Positions 28,023-35,588 of a DNA stretch of 35,650 nucleotides are shown here, piece by piece (position 1 is the stretch's first letter; every line of letters begins with the position of its first letter). The DNA is from Chloroflexota bacterium. GTDB lineage: Bacteria; Chloroflexota; Limnocylindria; Limnocylindrales; CSP1-4. The position numbers and the translations under genes are program-made. Location of the stretch: assembly GCA_004297395.1 (NCBI GenBank), contig SCUO01000107.1, forward strand, positions 1-35,650, written 5' to 3'. The notes beneath the pieces were generated by a model. It worked only from the letters and a program-made list of their open reading frames with translations. It searched no databases and was not told the origin of the DNA.

Positions 28023-28734
28023 CGCGGGGGTGGCCCTCGCGGTGACGGCTGGCGCCGTGATCGCAGCGTCGTCCCGCGAGGCCCGCGCGGCCCTCGTCGG
28101 GCTGGCGCTCGTGCTCGGCTTCGGACCGTTCCTGGCCGAACCCCTGCCCGGAGCGGCCATCCTGGGCGCCCGGGTCGTGACCGGTGTCCTGGTCGTCTAC
28201 CTGCTGTGGGCCGTCACTGCCTCGAACGAGTCACCCGGTCTGGGCTCGCGGATCGGCTGGCCGGCCGAGACGGCCATCGCCCTCGGCGTGGCGATCGCGG
28301 GGGTGGCCATGGCCTCGGGGCTCGCGTCCCTCGACCCGAGCCTCCCGCCGCCGGCGGAAGCGCCCGACCCCCTGGACGCGCTCACCCCGGCTGCGCTGGC
28401 GCTCGGCGCCGGCCTGGCCTCGCTCGTCGTCGGCCTCGCTCCGGCGTTCTTCGGGCGCGGGGCGCTGCGGACGGCCGTCGGGCTGCTGCTCGTCGTCCAG
28501 GGCCTCGTCCTGGCCCGGACCGGCCTGGCGGGACCACCCGGAGCACTGGAGCAGCTCGGGATCGACGGGCTCCTGCTGACCCTCGGGACATCGGCTGCGC
28601 TGATCGCCATCATCGAACGACGGTCGGCCGGCGATGCGGAGCCGGGCGACAGCCGGCGCGGCGACGATGGTCGGCCCGCTCGGGCGACGATCGGAACCAC
28701 GGACCGCGACGCCGCGATGCCGAGCGCGAGATGA
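28009..28734 (+). CDS. Hydrophobic membrane protein, partner of the NuoN-like protein
   Basis: A 241-residue protein with about six hydrophobic segments in its first 205 residues (for example AGVALAVTAGAVIAA, LVGLALVLGFGPFLA, GVLVVYLLWAV). A polar, Arg/Asp-rich tail follows. It is not recognised by sequence alone. Its position before a NuoN-like gene and its small hydrophobic make-up suggest a NuoK/NuoJ- or MrpC-like partner, which is inference only. The GTG at 28009 is reached through two mini-cistrons from lepB, and its stop is ATGA, opening a second mini-cistron chain. Confidence 0.7.
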   Translation: MNPALAGVALAVTAGAVIAASSREARAALVGLALVLGFGPFLAEPLPGAAILGARVVTGVLVVYLLWAVTASNESPGLGSRIGWPAETAIALGVAIAGVAMASGLASLDPSLPPPAEAPDPLDALTPAALALGAGLASLVVGLAPAFFGRGALRTAVGLLLVVQGLVLARTGLAGPPGALEQLGIDGLLLTLGTSAALIAIIERRSAGDAEPGDSRRGDDGRPARATIGTTDRDAAMPSAR

Positions 28735-28792
28735 GCGTCCTGCCGACGCCCAACCGACGATGACACGCCTGCCGGCGCCGCACGGGCGATGA
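28731..28792 (+). other. Two coupled 10-codon mini-cistrons (29-bp tandem repeat)
   Basis: Starting in the ATGA that ends the upstream gene, 28731-28763 encodes MSVLPTPNRR. Its stop is again ATGA, opening 28760-28792, which encodes MTRLPAPHGR. That stop is the ATGA at the start of the gene at 28789. The units repeat every 29 bases, with 20 of 29 positions equal between copies 1 and 2. The first 13 bases of copy 1 (ATGAGCGTCCTGC) are identical to the start of the downstream gene. Confidence 0.5.
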
Positions 28793-30324
28793 GCGTCCTG
28801 CTGCTCGCCGCGCTGACCATCCCCGGCGGCCTCGCCGCGTTCCTGACCTTCGGTCGACCCCGGGTCGGGCTGGCCATCGGCGGCCTGACCTCGATCCTGG
28901 CCATCGTCGTCGCGGCATCAATCGGGCCGCACGACGCGGCCCCGCTCGTTGGGACCGTCGTGTCGGGCTCCGACGGGCTGCGAACCGTGGCCCTGACCTG
29001 GGCGGCGGGGATCGCGCTGCTCGGGTTGGCGGACGTCCTCGTCGGGAGCGGTGGAGCGACGCTCGGGCCGTCATTGATGGGCCTGGGGACCGGCGTCCTG
29101 GCGCTGTCCGTCGCGGACGCGGGGATCGGCTTCGCGCTCCTGACGGCGGGCGGCATGGCGACGGCCCTTGGTCCGCTGGCCTGGCTCCACGGCGCCGCGC
29201 CGGACGTGGCGCTCCTCGGCCTCCGGCTCCTCCGCCCGCTCGCCGTGGCCGGGTTCCTGGGTCTCGCGGCGGTGGCCTGGGGAGCGTCGGCCCTTGGACC
29301 GTTCGTCGCCGGCGATCCGCTCGGCGGCTCGGACCCGGCCCTCGAGATCGCGACCGGGCTGGGGCTGCTCGTCGTCGTCACCGCCGTCGTCATCCGGATG
29401 GGCGCCATCCCCGCCCACGTCTGGGCCTCCCGTCTGGCCGAGGCCATGCCGGTCGCGGCGGTCCCGGCCACCCTCGGCTGGGGCGCCGCGGGATTCGCCC
29501 TCGTGGCCCTCGCCTGGGTGGACGTGACGATCGCTCCGGCCGCGGCCCCACTCTTCGCGGAGCGGGGGCTCATCGCCCTCGTCGCCGCCACGAGCGTCCT
29601 CCTCGGTGGCCTCGCCGCGATCCTCCATGACGACCTCGAGCACATCCTCGGCTACTCGATCGTGCAGGATGCCGGCATCGCCCTGCTTGCCTTCTCGGAG
29701 ATCCGCCCGGACCTTGCCCTGGCCGGACGGGACTGGCTGATCGGGATGGTCGCCGTCAAGAGCGGCCTCGCCGCATGGGTCCTCGTCACCCGCTCGACCT
29801 TCGGGGCACGGCGCCTGTCGGAGCTCCGCGGCTGGGCGCGCTCGTCGCCGGTGCTGGGGCTTACCTTCGCCGTCGTCGCGCTCGGGGTGGTGGGGCTGCC
29901 GGGGATGGCCACGTTCGGGGCCCGAGGCCTCCTCACGGAGTCGGCCGTCGCCTCGCCGTTCGACCTCTTCGTCCTGGCCGCCGCGTTCGCGCCGATCGTC
30001 TATCTCGGACGGATCGCCGTCGCCGGGCTGGACCGGATGTCCGACGCGGTCCTGGCAGCCGAGGGCACCCGCCCAAGGCTGCGGGGCATCAGGCCGGCCG
30101 GCTGGTCGGCGGCCTCGGTCGCGGTCGTCGCTCGCGCCGTCCCGGCCGCGATCCGGGCCAACCGGTTCGTCATCGCCGCCGCGACCGCGCTCCTGGTGGC
30201 GGTCATCGGCCTGGGTGTCGCCACCGCAGGCATCGCCGGGGACGCCGCGGACGAGACCCTGGGCGGGGCAGGCGGCGCGACCGGGGCGACTGGGGCGGCG
30301 AGCCGGTTCGAAGCCGGACGCTGA
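28789..30324 (+). CDS. NuoN/MrpD-like proton-antiporter-type membrane subunit (divergent)
   Basis: A membrane protein of 511 residues with about 13 hydrophobic segments. Features of the antiporter-like subunits of complex I and Mrp include VIRMGAIPAHVWASRLAEAMPVAA, aligning with the NuoN FK-x-PFH-W-PD segment but with Arg for Lys. Others are LEHILGYSIVQDAGIALLA and MVAVKSGLAAWVLV (conserved helix Lys), then the ELRGWARSSPVLGLTFAVVALGVVGLPG block. The long C-terminus ends in a Gly/Ala-rich tail. No other nuo or mrp genes are nearby, so it is either an orphan ion-translocating subunit or part of an undescribed two-gene complex. The ATG is fixed by the ATGA chain. Confidence 0.78.
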   Translation: MSVLLLAALTIPGGLAAFLTFGRPRVGLAIGGLTSILAIVVAASIGPHDAAPLVGTVVSGSDGLRTVALTWAAGIALLGLADVLVGSGGATLGPSLMGLGTGVLALSVADAGIGFALLTAGGMATALGPLAWLHGAAPDVALLGLRLLRPLAVAGFLGLAAVAWGASALGPFVAGDPLGGSDPALEIATGLGLLVVVTAVVIRMGAIPAHVWASRLAEAMPVAAVPATLGWGAAGFALVALAWVDVTIAPAAAPLFAERGLIALVAATSVLLGGLAAILHDDLEHILGYSIVQDAGIALLAFSEIRPDLALAGRDWLIGMVAVKSGLAAWVLVTRSTFGARRLSELRGWARSSPVLGLTFAVVALGVVGLPGMATFGARGLLTESAVASPFDLFVLAAAFAPIVYLGRIAVAGLDRMSDAVLAAEGTRPRLRGIRPAGWSAASVAVVARAVPAAIRANRFVIAAATALLVAVIGLGVATAGIAGDAADETLGGAGGATGATGAASRFEAGR

Positions 30325-30348
30325 GCCGCCGGGCGCCCTTGCCGGCGC

Positions 30349-30375
30349 TCAGTCGGCGGGCGATCAGTCGGCGGG
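30349..30375 (-). repeat. 15-bp tandem duplication at the ndk stop
   Basis: On the plus strand TCAGTCGGCGGG occurs at 30349 and again at 30364. On the minus strand this duplicates the last codons of ndk: CCC GCC GAC TGA, then TCG and the same CCC GCC GAC TGA. The unit length is a multiple of three, so the second stop is in frame. Confidence 0.85.
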
Positions 30376-30825
30376 GGCGAGGACCCAGCGATCGATCTCT
30401 CGTCCGTACTCCAGGAGCTCGTCACGCGGGAACCACAGGTCGATCTCGGCGGCGGCCGTCTCGGCGCTGTCGGAAGCGTGGACCAGGTTCTGGGCCGTCT
30501 CCAGGGCGAAATCGCCGCGGATCGTGCCCGGCGCCGCCTCGTGGGGCCGTGTCGCGCCGTTCATCGCCCGGACGACGATGATCGCGTTGGGGCCCTCGAG
30601 GACGGCAGCCACGAGCGGGCCGCTGGTGATGAACTCGACGAGCCCGCCGAAGAACGGCTTGGCCCGGTGGACGGCGTAGTGGCGCTCGGCCAGGTCGCGG
30701 CTGACGGTCATCAGCTTGAGCGCCACGAGCCGCAGGCCGCGCTCCTCGTAGCGAGCCAGGATCCGGCCGGCCAGCAGGCGCTGGACGCCATCGGGCTTGA
30801 TCAGGACAAGGGTGCGCTCTGTCAC
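30364..30825 (-). CDS. ndk: Nucleoside diphosphate kinase
   Basis: The 153-residue enzyme moves the gamma phosphate between nucleoside triphosphates and diphosphates through a phospho-histidine. It starts [21 protein letters not shown]. It carries [19 protein letters not shown] and the active-site His116 in NLVHASDS. The length (about 150) is usual. The GTG start follows GGAGG by four bases. It is downstream of the TPR-like gene by 63 bases. A 15-base tandem duplication repeats its stop codon region in frame. Confidence 0.97.
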   Translation of the reverse strand: MTERTLVLIKPDGVQRLLAGRILARYEERGLRLVALKLMTVSRDLAERHYAVHRAKPFFGGLVEFITSGPLVAAVLEGPNAIIVVRAMNGATRPHEAAPGTIRGDFALETAQNLVHASDSAETAAAEIDLWFPRDELLEYGREIDRWVLAPAD

Positions 30826-30888
30826 GATTCCTCCACGACGGGACGACTCAGCGGTGCGGACGCATGGTGCGGCATCCGGGCGGAACGT

Positions 30889-31959
30889 TCACGACGGTCG
30901 AGATCGGGGCCGATGGCGCGAGTCGTCCAGCGCCTGGACGGCGGCGGCGAAGGCGGCCTCGGCCTCGAGATGGCGGCCGAGGAGCCGGCAGGCGTCGCCG
31001 CGGACCAGCTGGGCCGTCGCCTCGCGGTGCGGACCAACCACCGCGAGCACATCCGCCGCGGTCGCCGGGTCCTGGCGAAGCACGAGGGCGAGGCGGGCAA
31101 GGCCGCGCTCGTGCTCGGCGGGGTCGCCGGTCGCCAGCTCGTGCCGGGCGCGGGCCAGCCCCTCCGCCGGGCCCTCGGGGCGGCGGGCGGCGATGGCTGG
31201 CCGCAGGCCGAGGCCGCTCTCGTCGTCGCCCCAGAGGCCTGCCATCTCGGGCTGTGAGCCCCCCGCGCGGGTTGGCACGGCGGCTGGATCGACGTCCGCC
31301 TGGGCAGCCTCGTGCCGGACCATCGCGGCGCGTCGGCCGGCGGGGCCGGCCCGCTCGGGGTCGAACATGGTTGCCGCCGGGCCGATGAGAGCGCTCGGGG
31401 CCGACGGCCAGAATGCCCGCCGGGGCATGCCCGCGAAGAGGTGCTCGAGGGCCTCTGAATCGACCGTCCCGAGCGCCTCGACGTGCGAGCGGGCCTCGAC
31501 GGGCCGACCGGTCGCCGCGGCGGCCTCGGCGGCGATGACCCGGGCAATCGGGCGCGAGCCGCCTGCCGCGATGTGCTCGAGCGCGGCAACGGCGGCGCGA
31601 TCCAGCGCCCCGGTCCGCCAGCGTGCCTCGGCGAGGTCGGCCAGGCCCGGGGCATCCAGCTCGCCGCGCCGCAGCAGGTCCTCGAGCTCGGCGAGGGCCA
31701 GCGCCAGCCCGCCCAGCCGGAGGTGGAGCGTGGCCAGGCGGCGGTCCTCGGCGGGATTGGCCGGGCTTCGCGGCCCTCGAACCGCCGGGCCGACCGTGGG
31801 CACCGTCGCGCTGCGCGGGTCCCGGCTACCGGCGCCACCGGGGGTGCCGCGCCGGGCAATGGCCGTGGCCCCGTCGCCGTCCTGGACGTTGCGCCCCGCT
31901 CCCGGAACGGACGTCCCGGGCCGGCGCGCCGGGATCGGCCGCCTGCGTGGCTCGCTCAC
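30889..31959 (-). CDS. TPR-like protein of unknown function
   Basis: This 356-residue protein has a Pro/Arg/Gly-rich, probably unstructured first 65 residues. Alanine-rich helical hairpins follow that look like degenerate tetratricopeptide repeats: LATLHLRLGGLALALAELEDLLRRGEL, then LADLAEARWRTGALDRAAVAALEH, and near the C-terminus GDACRLLGRHLEAEAAFAAAVQALDD. No signal peptide or enzyme motif is visible. It follows the M16 peptidase gene through one five-codon mini-cistron with GTGA overlaps on both sides. A scaffold or partner role for the peptidase is only a guess. Confidence 0.65.
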   Translation of the reverse strand: MSEPRRRPIPARRPGTSVPGAGRNVQDGDGATAIARRGTPGGAGSRDPRSATVPTVGPAVRGPRSPANPAEDRRLATLHLRLGGLALALAELEDLLRRGELDAPGLADLAEARWRTGALDRAAVAALEHIAAGGSRPIARVIAAEAAAATGRPVEARSHVEALGTVDSEALEHLFAGMPRRAFWPSAPSALIGPAATMFDPERAGPAGRRAAMVRHEAAQADVDPAAVPTRAGGSQPEMAGLWGDDESGLGLRPAIAARRPEGPAEGLARARHELATGDPAEHERGLARLALVLRQDPATAADVLAVVGPHREATAQLVRGDACRLLGRHLEAEAAFAAAVQALDDSRHRPRSRPS

Positions 31960-31973
31960 TCGACCGCCCTCAC
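31956..31973 (-). other. Coupled 5-codon mini-cistron between the M16 peptidase and TPR-like genes
   Basis: GTG AGG GCG GTC GAG TGA starts inside the GTGA at the M16 stop (31973-31970) and ends in the GTGA (31959-31956) whose GTG starts the TPR-like gene. The spacing is 14 bases, as in the lepB junction, but the sequence is not clearly a repeat (7 of 14 positions). Confidence 0.4.
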
Positions 31974-33238
31974 GCCGGCAGCCGAAGTCGGGCGTCGAGG
32001 CCCCTGAGATAGCGGGCCGGGGCGACCACGGCCATCCGCAGGACGTCGTCGCGGATCAGGCCCGTCGCGAGGCGATGGACGTCGTCGGCGGTGACCTCCT
32101 CGACAGCCGCAAGCGCCTCGTCCAGGGTGAGCACCCGATCATGGAGCGCCTCCTGGCCGCCGACCCACGATGCCAGGTGCCGCGATTCGTCCATCCGGAG
32201 CTCGAGGCCGCCCGACAGGTAGGCCTTCGACTTCACCAGCTCAGCCTCGGGAATCGGCCCGTCGCGAAGTCGCGCCAGCTCGACGAGGATCGCGTCCAGG
32301 GCGTCGCGCAGGCGGGCGGGGTCGACGCCGGCGCTGATCTCGAGGGAGCCGGCATCGGCGTACTCGACGAGCCCCGAGCTGACGTCGTAGGCCAGGGCGT
32401 CGCGGTCGACGAGCGACAGGAACAGGCGGCTGCTCATGCCATCGCCCAGGACCGCGTTCAGGACCGCCAGGGCCCAGGCCTCGGGATGATCGCGGCGCAG
32501 CGCCGGGACGCCGACGCACAGCTGGGCCTGGGTCGTGGTGCGCCGGCCGAGGAGGACCCGCTCGCCGGCCGGCAGCGGCGGTGCGCCATCGAACCCGCCG
32601 GGGATCCCGTTGCCCCGCCCGAACGCCCGGTCCACGAGCCCCAGCGCCTCGTCGTGGGCGATGTCGCCGGCGACGGCGACCACGGTGTTCGCGGGCCGAT
32701 AGCGGGTCGCCCAGAACTCGCGGATCCGGCCGGGTACCAGGCCCCGGATGTCGGACTCCTCGCCGCAGATCTCGCGCCCGAGCGGCCCTCGCCCGAACAT
32801 CGCCCGCTGGAACAGGATCTGGCAGTACTCGGCGGGATCGTCGAGGTAGCCCCGGATCTCCTCGACGATGACGCTCCGCTCGCGGTCGATCTCGCCTTCG
32901 TCGAGGGCCGGCCGGCAGATGAGCTCGCCCAGGACGTCGATCGCCCTTGTCGCCTCGCGCCGCGGCACCCGCGCCCAATAGACCGTCGATTCGCGGTCGG
33001 TGGCGGCATTGAATGAGCCGCCGACGCCTTCGATGGCCTCGCTGAGCGCCCTGGTCGACGGGTAGGCGGCGGTGCCCTTGAACGTCAGGTGCTCGAGGAA
33101 GTGGGCCACCCCGGCCTGGCCCTCCGCCTCGACGCGCGAGCCGGCAAGGACGTACGCGGCCACGGACACGGACCGGGAATCACGGAGCTGGGCGCTGATG
33201 ACCCGCGGCCCATCGGGCAGCTCCGTGCGTTCGAACAT
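31970..33238 (-). CDS. M16-family zinc peptidase
   Basis: The 422-residue protein is a processing-peptidase-like M16B subunit. The inverted zinc motif is AHFLEHLTFKGT with His46, Glu49 and His50, and the distal Glu lies in RSVIVEEIRGYLDDP at about residue 126. The C-terminal half has the inactive second M16 domain (AVLNAVLGDGMSSRLFLSLVDRDALAYDVSS). With the full zinc site it should be catalytic rather than a pseudo-subunit. The substrate is unknown. The ATG at 33238 lies 7 bases after a possible -10 and has no ribosome-binding site. The next gene is joined to it by a mini-cistron. Confidence 0.93.
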   Translation of the reverse strand: MFERTELPDGPRVISAQLRDSRSVSVAAYVLAGSRVEAEGQAGVAHFLEHLTFKGTAAYPSTRALSEAIEGVGGSFNAATDRESTVYWARVPRREATRAIDVLGELICRPALDEGEIDRERSVIVEEIRGYLDDPAEYCQILFQRAMFGRGPLGREICGEESDIRGLVPGRIREFWATRYRPANTVVAVAGDIAHDEALGLVDRAFGRGNGIPGGFDGAPPLPAGERVLLGRRTTTQAQLCVGVPALRRDHPEAWALAVLNAVLGDGMSSRLFLSLVDRDALAYDVSSGLVEYADAGSLEISAGVDPARLRDALDAILVELARLRDGPIPEAELVKSKAYLSGGLELRMDESRHLASWVGGQEALHDRVLTLDEALAAVEEVTADDVHRLATGLIRDDVLRMAVVAPARYLRGLDARLRLPA

Positions 33239-33245
33239 CGGCCCG

Positions 33246-33251
33246 ATGGTA
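33246..33251 (-). promoter_or_regulatory. Possible -10 box of the M16 peptidase gene
   Basis: TACCAT ends 7 bases before the ATG, so the mRNA would be leaderless. The 12-base string TACCATCGGGCC also occurs upstream of the purine permease gene (34878-34867). Confidence 0.45.
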
Positions 33252-33272
33252 CCTGCTCGTGCCTTGAATCGA

Positions 33273-33303
33273 GACGGCCGGCGCCCGAGGGGCGCCGGCC
33301 GTC
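33273..33303 (-). terminator. Hairpin after the purine permease gene
   Basis: A 13-bp stem (GACGGCCGGCGCC with GGCGCCGGCCGTC) and a 5-base loop lie 24 bases after the permease stop. It has no T tract, but it separates the permease from the M16 gene. Confidence 0.65.
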
Positions 33304-33327
33304 GCCAGGCTGCGCGATCCGGATCGA

Positions 33328-34665
33328 TCAGCTCGGCAGGTACTGCGGGATCCACTCCTGGAGGAAGAAGATCAGGAAGGCGATCGAGACGACCCACATG
33401 AGCAACGGGATCTCGCCGACCTTGCCCCGGGCGACCTTGATCAGGACCCAGCTCATGAAGCCGGCCCCGATGCCGACGGTGATGTCGTAGGTCAGGGGCA
33501 TGAGGATCATCGTGAGGAGGGCCGGCAGGCCATCCTCGAGGTCGTCGACCTTGATGTCGCGGACCTGGACGAACATCAGGTAGCCCACCAGGACGAGCGC
33601 CGGAGCCGTCGCCTGGGTCGGAATGATCCCGGCCAACGGGGCCAGGAGGATCGCGGCCAGGAACAGGACGCCGGTCACGACCGAGGTGAAGCCGGTCTTG
33701 CCGCCCTCGGCGACGCCTGCCGCGCTCTCGATGTACGTCGTGTTCGACGACACCCCGGCCAGGCCGCCAACGGCCGCGGCCACGCTGTCCACGAGGAGGA
33801 CCCGTCCGACGCCCGGCACGGAGCCATCTTCCTCGGCCAGGCCGGCCTCGGCGGCGACGCCGGTGACGGTGCCCATGGTGTCGAAGAAGTCGGTCAGCAT
33901 GATCGCGAAGATCACGAGGATCGCGGTCAACGGGCCGAGGACGCTGAAGCCGTTGCCGAGGTCGAACTTGCCGAGCGTCGAGAAGTCCGGCGTCAGGGTC
34001 AGGTTCGCGGGCACGCTCGCGACCTGGAGGGCCAGCGCGATGATCGTCGTCCCGATGATCGAGATCACGAGCGCAGCCCGGACCTTGAGGGCGTACAGGA
34101 CGAAGGTCAGCGCCAGCCCGAACAAGAACACGAACTGGCCGGTCTCGGTTGGGAACGCGGGCGTGACAAGGGTCCCGCCGCCTGTCTTGATCAGTCCCCC
34201 GTTGGCGAACCCGATGAACAGGATGAACAGGCCGATGCCGGTCCCGATCGCCCGCTTGAGGCTGAGCGGCACAGCGTTCATCACGGCCTCGCGGAAGCCG
34301 ACCAGGACAAGCACCACGACGGCCAGGCCCTCGAGGACGATGATGCCCATCGCCCCCGCCGGGCTGAGCCCGCGGCCGGTCAGGCTGAAGGCAACGATGG
34401 CGTTGATGCCGAGGCCGGCGGCAAGGGCGAAGGGGTAGTTGCCGACGACGCCCATGGCGATCGTCATGATCCCGGCGATGAGGGCTGTGCCGGCCGAAAC
34501 CGCCGCCATCCCGGCGGGATCGAGCTGGAATCCGGCGCCCAGGATGCTCGCGTTCACGAACACGATGTAGACCATGACCATGAACGTGGTCAGGCCGGCC
34601 CTCGTCTCGGTGAGGATGTCGGTCTTGCGTTCGGCGAACTTGAAATACGCAGCAATCGCGTCCAC
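33328..34665 (-). CDS. AzgA-type adenine/guanine/hypoxanthine permease (NCS2)
   Basis: A purine-base:proton symporter of the AzgA/PbuG branch of the nucleobase-ascorbate family. Signatures are AGLTTFMVMVYIVFVN, GLGINAIVAFSL, the central TDFFDTMGTVTGVAAEAGL and SNTTYIESAAGVAEGGKTGFTSV. The GTG at 34665 gives 445 residues and an N-terminus like PbuG (VDAIAAYFKFAERKTDI), and GGAGGG lies 10 bases before it. An ATG at 34767 would add 34 Arg/Glu/Pro-rich residues that the family lacks. The specific purine is not decidable. It complements the pyrimidine and nucleoside systems at the other end of the window. Confidence 0.92.
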   Translation of the reverse strand: MDAIAAYFKFAERKTDILTETRAGLTTFMVMVYIVFVNASILGAGFQLDPAGMAAVSAGTALIAGIMTIAMGVVGNYPFALAAGLGINAIVAFSLTGRGLSPAGAMGIIVLEGLAVVVLVLVGFREAVMNAVPLSLKRAIGTGIGLFILFIGFANGGLIKTGGGTLVTPAFPTETGQFVFLFGLALTFVLYALKVRAALVISIIGTTIIALALQVASVPANLTLTPDFSTLGKFDLGNGFSVLGPLTAILVIFAIMLTDFFDTMGTVTGVAAEAGLAEEDGSVPGVGRVLLVDSVAAAVGGLAGVSSNTTYIESAAGVAEGGKTGFTSVVTGVLFLAAILLAPLAGIIPTQATAPALVLVGYLMFVQVRDIKVDDLEDGLPALLTMILMPLTYDITVGIGAGFMSWVLIKVARGKVGEIPLLMWVVSIAFLIFFLQEWIPQYLPS

Positions 34666-35016
34666 GCGCTGACGACCCTCCAGTCCCTCCGGCACCCGGC
34701 CCGAGCGGGTCGGCGTGCGCTCCACGGGGCGTTCCGGACCCCGTTCTCGCCGGTCGGCGGGCTCCATGCTGACGGGCGTCGGCCCTTCCTCCGGGGCCTC
34801 GCCGATCAGCCGATTGGCCAGCTGATCGACCGCCGTCGCGCCTGGGCATCCGCCTCGCGAGCGATGGCCCGATGGTAGCGCGGCGGGCGGCCCGCGAACG
34901 CCCGGAATCGCAGGGATTCTCGAACGCAGAGGAGCGGCCGGGGTTCGCGGGCTGGGGGGTACGGGCGCGACTCGGGGGCGACTCGGAGGCCGGCGATCAA
35001 CCCCGCGGGCCGGCGG
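34666..35016 (-). other. Leader and upstream region of the purine permease
   Basis: From a possible -10 TACCAT (34878-34873) a leader of about 200 bases would run to the GTG at 34665. It holds CGATCAGC-N10-GCTGATCG (34803-34828), an 8-bp inverted repeat, and further GC-rich stems. No known purine riboswitch consensus is recognised. An 11-bp tandem repeat (GCGACTCGGGG, GCGACTCGGAG) lies at 34967-34988 near the end of the neighbouring unknown gene. Confidence 0.45.
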
Positions 35017-35451
35017 TCAGTCCTCGGTCGCGGGCTCCGTGCCGAGGAGCTCCATCTGGACGTAGCCCGAGGTATCGAAGGCCAGCTGCTCGGGCTCGAA
35101 CGGCGAGCGGGCGGCGCTCTCGCCGACCGGCGCGAACTCGACCACGACTCGCTCGTCGCCCTGGACGAGGGTGTAGACGAGGAGCTGGTCGGGCCGGGTG
35201 GTGAACTCGAGGTGCTCGAACGAATCGACGTTGAGTGTCACCGCGATCGGGGTGAAGTAGGTCGAGATCTCGGGCTGCTCGGTGACGATCCGCTCGACCC
35301 AGCCGGTGCCGTGCGAGACGAGCTCCCGCTCGCGGAAATAGCGATACGTGACCGTCTGCTTCAGGAGCGGCCGGAGGAGGTTGAGCATGTCCTCGCGGCT
35401 CGACACGACGCCCTGATTGACGAAGAACTTCGCCGGCGGCTCGCTGGACAC
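35017..35451 (-). CDS. Conserved-looking protein of unknown function
   Basis: A 144-residue soluble protein starting MSSEPPAKFFVNQGVVSSREDMLNLLRPLL. A mainly beta-strand middle follows (TVTYRYFRERELVSHGTGWVERI, YFTPIAVTLNVDSFEHLEF, QLLVYTLVQGDERVVVEF) and an acidic tail. I do not recognise the family. No catalytic motif, signal peptide or membrane segment is visible. The GTG start follows GGAGGAAA with a good spacing, so translation is well supported. It is divergent from coaX across 137 bases. Confidence 0.75.
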   Translation of the reverse strand: MSSEPPAKFFVNQGVVSSREDMLNLLRPLLKQTVTYRYFRERELVSHGTGWVERIVTEQPEISTYFTPIAVTLNVDSFEHLEFTTRPDQLLVYTLVQGDERVVVEFAPVGESAARSPFEPEQLAFDTSGYVQMELLGTEPATED

Positions 35452-35576
35452 GGGCGTTTCCTCCGGGGCAGATCTGGGGTCGCGCGGACGCTGCCGATGC
35501 TACCCCAATCGGTCGGGCGCGGGGGCTCCCGCAGGACCCGATTCGCGCCCTTCTCGGGTGGCCGCCGAGGCCCGCG

Positions 35577-35582
35577 TATGAT
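35577..35582 (+). promoter_or_regulatory. -10 box of coaX
   Basis: TATGAT, 5 of 6 bases of the consensus, ends 6 bases before the coaX ATG. The transcript would begin at or next to the start codon. No ribosome-binding site fits in between. Confidence 0.55.
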
Positions 35583-35588
35583 CCGGCC

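Noticed and set aside
28197-29645. Minus-strand open frame of about 480 codons
   Set aside because: Antisense to the two membrane-protein genes, with low-complexity Ser/Ala/Arg content and no start signals.
30849-30892. 14-codon frame starting in the GTGA at the TPR-like stop
   Set aside because: It ends in CTGA without overlapping a start, and ndk has its own strong ribosome-binding site, so it is not part of a mini-cistron chain.
33239-34849. Upstream extension of the M16 peptidase frame
   Set aside because: The frame stays open through the purine permease gene, but the peptidase family begins at the ATG 33238 and the extension is a low-complexity shadow.
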